Origin: Caldisericota bacterium
Lineage (GTDB): Bacteria; Caldisericota; Caldisericia; Cryosericales; Cryosericaceae
NCBI GenBank assembly: GCA_026390285.1
Contig: JAPLGH010000185.1
Coordinates: forward strand, 1-5,840
DNA length: 5,840 bases
Direction: 5' to 3'
In this document: piece after piece, positions 1-5,553 of the stretch
Numbering within the stretch: the stretch's first letter is position 1
Layout: each line of letters begins with the position of its first letter
The notes under the pieces: generated by a model
Databases searched by the model: none
The model's input: the letters and a program-made list of their open reading frames with translations, nothing else
What the model was told of the DNA's origin: nothing
Position numbers and translations under genes: made by a program

Positions 1-494
1 CCAGCGTCTTTGGATTCTGAAAGGATGCGCAAGGACGTCCGGGCCTTCATTGTCGTCAGGCGCGCGAACGTTGTCCCCGCACCACTTCGAAGTGAAGTGC
101 CGTCTTCCACGATGACGGCATAACGAGTTGAAGAAGGTTGGGTAGTTGTGGACGGCTCAGCAGTTGCAGTCTCCGGTTTCGAGACCACTGGGCTGGCCGG
201 CGAGGCGGTAGCTGGAGCATATGTCACGAGCCAGCCCGCCACGAAGCCAAACGACGTGCCCACACGTATCTTGTACCAGGTTCGCTCCGAAGTATCTTTG
301 GAAGAGCCGACAGCCTCGTATCTCTCTCCCTTGTGTGCGACCCGAATCACGCTGAACGTTGTACCCGCTCCTGAACGGATGTTCGCCTCGTCCGGGATGG
401 TCACGGAGGCTGCTGTGTCACCACGCACCGTCCCGACAATGGCACCGAGGAGCAACACCAGAACAATGCACGCAGCAATTGTCTTCTTGCTCAA
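1..494 (-). CDS. Secreted protein with two SH3b-like domains, 3' part outside the window
   Basis: An uninterrupted reading frame of 164 codons runs from a TTG at 494 off the window's left edge. Residues 1-25 form a signal peptide: SKKTIA, a hydrophobic core (CIVLVLLLGAIVG) and a likely cleavage region near residue 25-29. A bacterial SH3-like domain spans about 31-92: ASVTIPDEANIRSGAGTT, then a WYKI strand at 73-76 and the closing GFVAGWLVTY at 83-92. A Pro/Ser/Thr/Ala-rich linker covers 93-123. A second SH3b unit starts at 125 (YAVIVEDGTSLRSGAGTT) and is cut by the edge. SH3b repeats usually bind cell wall, and such proteins often end in an amidase or NlpC/P60 peptidoglycan hydrolase; that catalytic part is inferred, not seen. 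Cys9 lies inside the hydrophobic core without a clear lipobox, so secretion rather than lipidation is favoured. The start overlaps the smpB stop (TTGA), and a purine-rich site 8 nt upstream supports it. Confidence 0.82.
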   Translation of the reverse strand, partial: MSKKTIAACIVLVLLLGAIVGTVRGDTAASVTIPDEANIRSGAGTTFSVIRVAHKGERYEAVGSSKDTSERTWYKIRVGTSFGFVAGWLVTYAPATASPASPVVSKPETATAEPSTTTQPSSTRYAVIVEDGTSLRSGAGTTFARLTTMKARTSLRILSESKDA

Positions 495-943
495 CGCACG
501 TACCCCCTTATTTCACGTTCCACTCGTCGTTTCTCAAATGTATCACGTGACCCTTTGGTTGCCAGGAATTTCCCGACAGCCAGGTCAACCTTGACGAACC
601 CACCTTCAGAAAAAGACAGTGAGGCAGGCACGACCGTCAGACCCTGCTGACTGATCAGCGACGCAATCCTGACAATCTCGCGGTGGTGGACAAGGAGTCT
701 TCTGCGACGTTTGAGCTCCTCGTCAGTCGTGTGTGCAAAAGCGTAGGGTCCCACGGACATCTGTACGAGGTAGAGCTCACGACCGTAGAATCGGCAATAA
801 GAGTCCCCAAAAGCAAATGTCCGCGAGCGTATGGCTTTCACTTCCCAACCACGCAGTTCTATTCCAGCCTCCAGGCGCTCAAACGTCTTGAAGTTGTGCT
901 GGATTCTTTTGTTTGCGACGATCACTCCGGATTTGTTGTCCAT
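491..943 (-). CDS. smpB: SsrA-binding protein SmpB (trans-translation)
   Basis: SmpB binds tmRNA and delivers it to stalled ribosomes, where its C-terminal tail occupies the empty mRNA channel so that the nascent chain is tagged and the ribosome released. The 150-aa length is normal. Conserved parts of the OB-fold body are visible: the IVANKRIQHNF N-terminal block (8-18), AGIELRGWEVKAIR (26-39, usually GTEVK, so Thr has become Trp), DSYCRFYGRELYL (47-59), the basic RRRRLLVHHREI (79-90), and GLTVVPASLSF followed by VKVDLAVGK (117-125). The tail is odd: the usual GKK..DKR pattern reads GKFLATKG (124-131), then ends EKRRVEREIRGYVR (137-150), still basic and helix-prone. The ATG is 2 nt after the previous stop, with only a distant GGAG, so coupling is likely. 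The TGA stop overlaps the TTG start of the next gene. No ssrA gene is visible in this window. Confidence 0.95.
   Translation of the reverse strand: MDNKSGVIVANKRIQHNFKTFERLEAGIELRGWEVKAIRSRTFAFGDSYCRFYGRELYLVQMSVGPYAFAHTTDEELKRRRRLLVHHREIVRIASLISQQGLTVVPASLSFSEGGFVKVDLAVGKFLATKGSRDTFEKRRVEREIRGYVR
503..509 (-). promoter_or_regulatory. Shine-Dalgarno site for the TTG-started SH3b gene
   Basis: The minus strand reads AAGGGGG inside the last smpB codons, 8 nt before the TTG at 494. One mismatch to AAGGAGG and good spacing support this non-ATG start. Confidence 0.5.
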
Positions 944-945
944 TT

Positions 946-1656
946 CTATTGAGCGAGCACTCCAAGTACTGAGATGAAGTCCTGAGGAAGTGGCGCCACA
1001 ACGCGCACCTGGACTTCCGAATGCGGTGCAACAAACGAGAGCGCAAATGCATGAAGCATCTGCCGCTCGATGACGACATTGCGCTGCGCCCTGTATCCAT
1101 AAGTATAGTCTCCAAGCACGGGATGTCCAATGTAGGAGCAGTGAACACGGATTTGGTGTGTCCTCCCCGTTTCGATTCGTATCCGAAGAAGTGACGCCTG
1201 GCTGCCAAACTGCTGGATGACCTCGAAGTCGGTCGTAGATGCTCGACCCGAGCTATCGGCCCGGCGAAGAAGGAGCCCTCGGGAATGAACTGCCCCAATG
1301 GGCACGTCGATCCGGCCACTCTTCTCAGCGAACGTCCCCCGAACCAAGGCCAGGTACTGCTTCTGCGCCTCATGGTTGCCGAGCTCTCGCTTGAAGCAGC
1401 TCCACCCGGCTTCAGAACGGGCCAGCACCATCACGCCGCTCGTGTCCTTGTCGAGTCGATGCACGACCCCTGGCAGCTCGACACCCTGGCCATCATAGAG
1501 GGTAACACCGCACGCCAGGGCCACTTCGGTCAGTGTCCCGGCGACCTTCCCCGGAGCAGTGAAGACAGGTAGACCGGCTGGCTTGTTCACTGCAATGATA
1601 TCGTCATCCATATACAGAACCGGCACCACGACCGGCCCCAGCTTCAGTTCACGCAT
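946..1656 (-). CDS. RluA-family 23S rRNA/tRNA pseudouridine synthase lacking an S4 domain
   Basis: Enzymes of this family isomerise specific uridines to pseudouridine in ribosomal or transfer RNA. Numbering from the ATG at 1656 (236 aa), the protein opens with VLYMDDDIIAVNKPAGLPV (13-31). The catalytic motif HRLDKDTSG (66-74) carries the nucleophilic Asp69. Further family blocks are QYLALVRG (100-107), ETGRTHQIRVHCSYIGHPVL (162-181) and GDYTYG (182-187). RluC and RluD carry an N-terminal S4 RNA-binding domain; this protein begins directly with the catalytic domain, like RluA and TruC, so the target site cannot be assigned. The frame extends to a GTG at 1695 (249 aa), overlapping lspA by 47 bp. 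I prefer the ATG at 1656, with an 8-nt overlap, because the family domain starts there, although its Shine-Dalgarno (GGGG) is weak. lspA followed by an RluD-like gene is a common bacterial pairing. It stops 2 bp before smpB. Confidence 0.93.
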   Translation of the reverse strand: MRELKLGPVVVPVLYMDDDIIAVNKPAGLPVFTAPGKVAGTLTEVALACGVTLYDGQGVELPGVVHRLDKDTSGVMVLARSEAGWSCFKRELGNHEAQKQYLALVRGTFAEKSGRIDVPIGAVHSRGLLLRRADSSGRASTTDFEVIQQFGSQASLLRIRIETGRTHQIRVHCSYIGHPVLGDYTYGYRAQRNVVIERQMLHAFALSFVAPHSEVQVRVVAPLPQDFISVLGVLAQ

Positions 1657-2110
1657 GAAAGCCCCAGCGGGCGGGAAAGAGAAGAGCAAGACCACACAGT
1701 ATTGCTCCGGTGGTTACCAGGCAGTCTGCCATATTAAACACGGACCACCCACGCACCCACAAGAAATCGGTCACCTGCCCAGCCACAACACGATCTACGA
1801 AATTTCCTGCGAACCCGGCGAAGATGAGAAAGAAACCATGGGCCAGCCCCCGGTCTCCCCTGTACAAAGCTGCGATGGCCGCGATGAAGACGCCAGCTCC
1901 CAGCACTGCATTCACAGGCACAACCCACTGCCGTCCCCCAAAGAGCCCGAACGCAACTCCCTTGTTCATCGTCAGAACAAGCCCCACGGGACCCGCCGTA
2001 GCTGCATGTTGGAACAGAAACCGTCGGGCCATCCACTTGGTAGCCTGATCTGCCAGGATCATCAGAGCAACAACGACCGACCAGCGCAAAAGAGCGCTCA
2101 TCTTGTTCAT
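1649..2110 (-). CDS. lspA: Lipoprotein signal peptidase (signal peptidase II)
   Basis: LspA is an inner-membrane aspartyl protease that cleaves the signal peptide from diacylglyceryl-modified prolipoproteins just before the lipidated cysteine; it is the target of globomycin. The 153-aa product has about four hydrophobic segments (roughly residues 8-24, 62-84, 92-108 and 130-146). Family motifs are ADQATK (20-25), MNKGVAFG (48-55), GNFVDR (102-107), GQVTDF (111-116) and FNMAD (125-129). By comparison with characterised LspA enzymes, the catalytic pair should be Asp115 and Asp129. The periplasmic loop between them is a few residues shorter than in the proteobacterial enzymes, but nothing essential is missing. 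AAAGGAA just upstream supports the ATG at 2110; a second in-frame ATG three codons later (2101) is possible. Presence of lspA implies the organism makes lipoproteins. It overlaps yggU by 4 nt and the next gene by 8 nt. Confidence 0.96.
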   Translation of the reverse strand: MNKMSALLRWSVVVALMILADQATKWMARRFLFQHAATAGPVGLVLTMNKGVAFGLFGGRQWVVPVNAVLGAGVFIAAIAALYRGDRGLAHGFFLIFAGFAGNFVDRVVAGQVTDFLWVRGWSVFNMADCLVTTGAILCGLALLFPARWGFHA

Positions 2111-2352
2111 CGTGTTCCTTTGGTCATCGCACTGCCTTCCAGACCGATGTCCACTGTCTTGCTCCTTGAAGTGTGCCCGCTTAGAATGTGAACCGCAGAG
2201 CGAGGTACGCCAAAGTAATCACTGAGAATCTGCAGGAGCTCCTCATTTGCCTTGCCCTCTGCGGGCCTGGCATGCACGTGGGCACGCCAGGGGTCTCCTG
2301 ATTCCACATCCGATTTGCTGCTGCCTGGGATTACGTGTACGTTGATCCGCAT
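2107..2352 (-). CDS. yggU: DUF167/YggU family small protein
   Basis: An 81-residue cytosolic protein of the DUF167 family, whose members are about 70-100 residues with a small alpha/beta fold and no established function. The family core is clear: INVHVIPGSSKSDV at the N-terminus, then HARPAEGKANEELLQILSDY (residues 27-46) carrying the hallmark P-x-E-G-K-A-N-E, then a basic end SGHTSRSKTVDI (58-69) with the conserved G..SR.K pattern. The ATG at 2352 is supported by AGGAG with 5-nt spacing. In many genomes this gene stands in a yggS-yggT-yggU cluster; here it follows yggS directly, with yggT missing from between them. Its TGA overlaps the lspA ATG by the classic four bases (ATGA), so the two should be translationally coupled. 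Confidence 0.9.
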   Translation of the reverse strand: MRINVHVIPGSSKSDVESGDPWRAHVHARPAEGKANEELLQILSDYFGVPRSAVHILSGHTSRSKTVDIGLEGSAMTKGTR

Positions 2353-2469
2353 GACGTCTCCTATTCAACACAGCTAGGCCGTCCATCCCAACAACCGACC
2401 TCTTGGGCTCCTCCAGGCAGTCGATTGGCGCGCTTCTCCATCCGTATAGTCGTGACTGTGGGCAGTTGG
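2353..2469. other. 117-bp spacer between yggS and the DUF167 gene
   Basis: This is the only gap over 30 bp in the window. On the minus strand it ends with TAGGAGA (2357-2363), a good Shine-Dalgarno 5 nt before the ATG at 2352. I see no stable GC hairpin plus T-run and no convincing -35/-10 pair; a TATACG-like hexamer near 2444-2449 lacks a matching -35 box. A 26-codon minus-strand ORF (2361-2441) has no ribosome binding site and resembles nothing I know. The spacer could hold a weak internal promoter or a processing site. Confidence 0.5.
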
Positions 2470-3174
2470 TTACACTCGAGAAGGTGAACGGGCGCCAAAA
2501 ATGCCCGTGCCAATACGAATCATGTTTGATCCGTGCTCAATCGCGAGTTCGTAATCATCGGAAGTCCCCATGGACAGCAATGTAACTTGTGACGAACCCA
2601 GGTCGCTGACAAGTTCATGGAACAGCTCACTGACAGATCGATACAATATCGTCCGCACTTGCATGGTTGCCTGAAGAGGGACGACTGCCATGAGTCCAGA
2701 GATCTCGTGCAACCAAGGAGTGCCGGTGGCAGCAAGCTCCCGGATCTCGGGTACCGTCAATCCACCCTTCTGCGACTCTTCACCGGCATTGACCTCCAGC
2801 AGGAATGTACATGCCCTCAGGTCCCCGCGATCTTCGATACTATCCAGATGGTCAAGGAGTCGGCGATCTGCCGAGTCGACCGCGTCGAAGAGCCGGAGGA
2901 TGGCGTTGTACTTGTTAGACTGGGGGCGACCGACATATCGGACGGTAACTCCGTGACTCTCGCGCAGGGCGAAGACATCCTTCCGAATGGCTTCCTGGAG
3001 GTAATTCTCACCGATTTCGGTCGCCCCTGCATCGATGGCTTCCAAGATCCGGGGAAGAGGCTGTGTCTTCGTCACGCAGACAATACGCGGTTCGCCGGGC
3101 CGACCAGCCACCCGGCAATACGACACATGGGCTCGTTCGCGGACTTCCGCGAGACGCTCTGCTATCGAGCCCAC
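2470..3174 (-). CDS. yggS: YggS/YlmE/PLPBP-family pyridoxal 5'-phosphate homeostasis protein
   Basis: This family binds PLP on an alanine-racemase-like TIM barrel without known enzymatic activity and maintains vitamin B6 and amino/keto-acid balance in the cytosol. The 234-aa length is normal. Visible motifs are CVTKTQP (33-39) with the PLP-binding Lys36, GENYLQE (55-61), LLEVNAGEESQKGG (125-138), and the phosphate-binding end SMGTSDDYELAIEHGS (201-216) followed by RIGTGIFGAR (220-229). The usual HFIGxLQxNK motif reads RYVGRPQSNK (79-88), an uncommon change. The start is a GTG 8 nt after the ftsZ stop, with no clear Shine-Dalgarno. An ATG two bases upstream is out of frame and hits a stop after a few codons, so reinitiation after ftsZ is likely. 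The gene commonly neighbours division genes (ylmE near sepF in Firmicutes), which fits its place here, although no sepF or yggT is visible in this window. Confidence 0.93.
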   Translation of the reverse strand: MGSIAERLAEVRERAHVSYCRVAGRPGEPRIVCVTKTQPLPRILEAIDAGATEIGENYLQEAIRKDVFALRESHGVTVRYVGRPQSNKYNAILRLFDAVDSADRRLLDHLDSIEDRGDLRACTFLLEVNAGEESQKGGLTVPEIRELAATGTPWLHEISGLMAVVPLQATMQVRTILYRSVSELFHELVSDLGSSQVTLLSMGTSDDYELAIEHGSNMIRIGTGIFGARSPSRV

Positions 3175-3182
3175 ATTCGACG

Positions 3183-4292
3183 CTAGAAGCCGCGAGGCGG
3201 CCCTTTGCGCAGTATGGCGGGGAGCTCGACCTCCTCGACCTTGAATTCCTTGAGAATCTTCTTCTCCTGTTCTGCTTCAGCCTTCTGAGGTTGCATGCCG
3301 GACGCCACAACTGTGATGCGAATTTCGTCGTTGGCCTCGCCGGACTCGCCCAGCACTTCATCAAAGGGGTCGGCCAGACCGAAAATAATCTTGGCCTCTT
3401 TTGAAGCACTCGACTGGATAGCGGTGGAGATGATGTCCATCTCTTCCATGGAAATCTCATGGCCAATCACGTTATAGATCAGGCCGGTGGCACCCTGCAT
3501 CGTATATTCGAGAAGTTCGTAGTTGGTGGCGGCTCTGATGGCCTTCGCGGCACGTTCGTCACCCTTGCCGGTCCCCATCCCTATCCAGATGCTCCCATCT
3601 GATCCGTTGGGGAGTTCTCCAGAAGTAGTCGACGCCAGAACGTTCTTGAGATCGGCAAAATCGAGGTTGATGATTCCCGGCGTACGTATGAGTTCGGTAA
3701 TGCCCTGAACCGCCTTCTTCAGGACCTCGTCCGCCTTGCGGAATGCATTGCTGATTGTGATCTTCCCCTCTTCAAGCTTGAACAACCGCTGGTTTGGGAT
3801 AGCGACCAATCCATCAACGCTGTCGCGAAGCTCCTTGATGCCATCCGACGCGACCTTGGCTCGCTGAGGACCCTCGAAGTTGAATGGCTTCGTGACAATT
3901 GCAATGGTGAGGATGCCCAGCTCTCGAGCTACTTTCGCCACGACCGGACAACCGCCCGTGCCCGTGCCTCCCCCCATGCCAGCCGTTATGAACAGGAGAG
4001 AGGAACCGGTAATGGCTTCCTTGAGTATCTCTCTGCTCTCTTCCGCCGCTTTTCGACCGACCTCGGGGTCAGCACCCGCGCCCATCCCGCGAGCGACCTT
4101 TGCCCCAATTTGAATCTTGCTTTCTGCCCGACTGTATCGCAGAACTTGCGTGTCGGTGTTGACAGAAACGAAATCGACGCCGGAAGGAAAATCCCCCACC
4201 ATCCGATTGATGGCATTGCCACCCCCGCCGCCGACGCCGACGACCTTAATGCTTACATTCGAGCTTCCCCAGGGATCCAGTCGATTATCCAT
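3183..4292 (-). CDS. ftsZ: Cell division protein FtsZ (tubulin-like GTPase)
   Basis: FtsZ polymerises in a GTP-dependent way into the Z-ring at mid-cell and recruits the divisome. The 369-aa product has the N-terminal nucleotide loop VVGVGGGGGNAINRM (residues 17-31), the tubulin signature GGGTGTG (107-113), the IPN segment (165-167) and the T7 synergy loop NLDFAD (209-214), whose Asp211 and Asp214 should complete the GTPase site of the neighbouring subunit. The C-terminal domain ends near residue 333 and the conserved C-terminal peptide is LPAILRKGPP (357-366), which binds FtsA and other partners. Oddities: the signature continues GCP instead of the usual AAP or SAP, placing Cys115 beside the nucleotide site. 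About ten extra residues (221-236) lie between the T7 loop and the IGMG strand. The linker to the C-terminal peptide is only about 22 residues. The ATG start is supported by a good Shine-Dalgarno. The protein looks functional but divergent. Confidence 0.97.
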   Translation of the reverse strand: MDNRLDPWGSSNVSIKVVGVGGGGGNAINRMVGDFPSGVDFVSVNTDTQVLRYSRAESKIQIGAKVARGMGAGADPEVGRKAAEESREILKEAITGSSLLFITAGMGGGTGTGGCPVVAKVARELGILTIAIVTKPFNFEGPQRAKVASDGIKELRDSVDGLVAIPNQRLFKLEEGKITISNAFRKADEVLKKAVQGITELIRTPGIINLDFADLKNVLASTTSGELPNGSDGSIWIGMGTGKGDERAAKAIRAATNYELLEYTMQGATGLIYNVIGHEISMEEMDIISTAIQSSASKEAKIIFGLADPFDEVLGESGEANDEIRITVVASGMQPQKAEAEQEKKILKEFKVEEVELPAILRKGPPRGF

Positions 4293-4300
4293 AGTGGCTT

Positions 4301-4309
4301 CTCCTCCCC
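4301..4309 (-). promoter_or_regulatory. Shine-Dalgarno site of ftsZ
   Basis: The minus strand reads GGGGAGGAG in the 28-bp ftsA-ftsZ gap, with 8 nt from its end to the ATG at 4292. It confirms that start and suggests strong independent initiation of ftsZ, consistent with the high FtsZ level that division requires. Confidence 0.65.
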
Positions 4310-4320
4310 GTCAGTGTGTC

Positions 4321-5553
4321 TTAGTCGAACAGGTCAAGGCCCTTGAACAAACCACTCAGGCCCTTGAATGCGCGCTTTCTCTTCTGGACCGCGGCTCCAT
4401 CGCCGTGGATTGCGAGTTCCAGCAACCCGACTGATGTCGAGAAGCTGGGATTCTTGAACGAACTAAAGACGACATCGTCAACGGTGGGCTGACCCATTCG
4501 GGCTCGCAGACCCGTAATCTCGGAGAACTTATCTGCGATATGGGATACCATGGCCGTCCCTCCGGTAAGCACAAGACCAGCGGGAAGCATATTGTTGTAG
4601 CTGGAATGAACCAGCTCCAGCTTGACAGCCTCAGCTATTTCCTCAATGCGAGACGTCACGACATCACTGATGTACGACTTCGTTGTTGCAAGAACTCCAT
4701 CGCCTGACGCAGTCGAATAGCTAACCTGGCTGTCCTGGAAGTCTTTTCTCCTTCCCGCATCCACCGACCCATAGGCCACCTTGAGCTCTTCAGCCACATT
4801 CAGGCTTGTCTTGAGCATCATGGCAAGATCCATCGTCACATGGCGACCACCTATGGGCAAAACGGCGATATAGCTGAGGCTGCCTCCGGTGAAGACCGCC
4901 AGGTCCGTTGTATCTCCTCCGATATCGACGCAGGCGACACCAATCTCCTTCTCCTCTGAGGAGAGGACTGCATCGGCTGATGCCAGGCCTTCGACCACAA
5001 GCTTGTCCACCTTGAGACCTGATTCTGTCACACAACGACGAAGATTGTCCAGAATCGTCGACTGTCCCGTGACAATAAACGCTTCAAACTCCAGACGGAT
5101 GCCCGACATTCTCAGCGGGTCCTTGATACCTTCCTGACCGTCCACGAGATACTGTCGAGGAATCACGTGGATGATCTCCTGATTCGGTCCCAGCAGGACA
5201 GCTCTCGCAGATTCCCAGACACGATCTATATCGTCCTTCTGTATCTCGCGTCCCGGCCGCGATATGGCAACAAGACCGCGGTTCACCAATCCAGTGATAT
5301 GCATGCCGCCGACGCTCACGATGACCGACGATACGGAGTAGCTGCTCATTCTCTCTGCCTCGTCCCGAGCCGCCTGGATAGCCTGGGTTACGCCTTCCAT
5401 GTCGACGACCACGCCACGCTTCAAGCTGTTGCATGGAGCCGTGCCGACCCCGAGAATGGAGTCCAGACTGTCTCCCGTGGCCGAAGCGATCAACATCTTG
5501 ACCCGCGTGCTTCCAATATCGAGTACGCTGACGATTCTTTCCTGGCCAGCCAT
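4321..5553 (-). CDS. ftsA: Cell division protein FtsA (actin-like membrane anchor of FtsZ)
   Basis: FtsA is an actin-fold ATPase that polymerises under the inner membrane, tethers FtsZ there through a C-terminal amphipathic helix and helps recruit the divisome. Numbering from the ATG at 5553 (410 aa, typical length), the phosphate-1 loop is LDIGSTRVK at residues 11-19. The 1C/SHS2-type region follows at about 83-160, phosphate-2 is VDIGGDTTDLAVF at 209-221, and the adenosine loop LTGGTAM is at 329-335. The end is a basic patch (KRKR near 392) followed by FKGLSGLFKGLDLFD (396-410), a plausible amphipathic membrane-targeting helix. The frame also opens one codon earlier at 5556, but Shine-Dalgarno spacing favours 5553. 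The start overlaps the TGA of the upstream small basic protein, and ftsZ follows 28 bp later, the classic pair. Product identity is very secure; the exact start is uncertain by one codon. Confidence 0.97.
   Translation of the reverse strand: MAGQERIVSVLDIGSTRVKMLIASATGDSLDSILGVGTAPCNSLKRGVVVDMEGVTQAIQAARDEAERMSSYSVSSVIVSVGGMHITGLVNRGLVAISRPGREIQKDDIDRVWESARAVLLGPNQEIIHVIPRQYLVDGQEGIKDPLRMSGIRLEFEAFIVTGQSTILDNLRRCVTESGLKVDKLVVEGLASADAVLSSEEKEIGVACVDIGGDTTDLAVFTGGSLSYIAVLPIGGRHVTMDLAMMLKTSLNVAEELKVAYGSVDAGRRKDFQDSQVSYSTASGDGVLATTKSYISDVVTSRIEEIAEAVKLELVHSSYNNMLPAGLVLTGGTAMVSHIADKFSEITGLRARMGQPTVDDVVFSSFKNPSFSTSVGLLELAIHGDGAAVQKRKRAFKGLSGLFKGLDLFD

Noticed and set aside
50..400. Near-repeat of SGAGTTF-coding DNA in the SH3b gene
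   Set aside because: It is explained by the two SH3b domains rather than by a mobile or regulatory repeat.
148..594. Plus-strand open frame of 148 codons opposite the SH3b gene and smpB end
   Set aside because: The minus strand carries a signal peptide and SH3b repeats over the same bases, which explains the open frame as a shadow.
1559..2191. Plus-strand open frame of 210 codons opposite lspA
   Set aside because: It lies antisense to the clearly conserved lspA and overlaps its neighbours; its product is low-complexity, Pro/His/Ser-rich, and resembles no family.
2361..2441. 26-codon minus-strand ORF in the yggS-yggU spacer
   Set aside because: No Shine-Dalgarno, no hydrophobic or conserved pattern, and short enough to occur by chance.
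2353..2469. Possible promoter or terminator in the spacer
   Set aside because: TTGTTG and TTGAAT-like hexamers are spaced about 20 bp apart and match poorly; no hairpin with a T-run is present.
2617..3186. Plus-strand open frame of 189 codons opposite yggS
   Set aside because: It mirrors the yggS coding frame; no recognisable domain and no supporting ribosome site.
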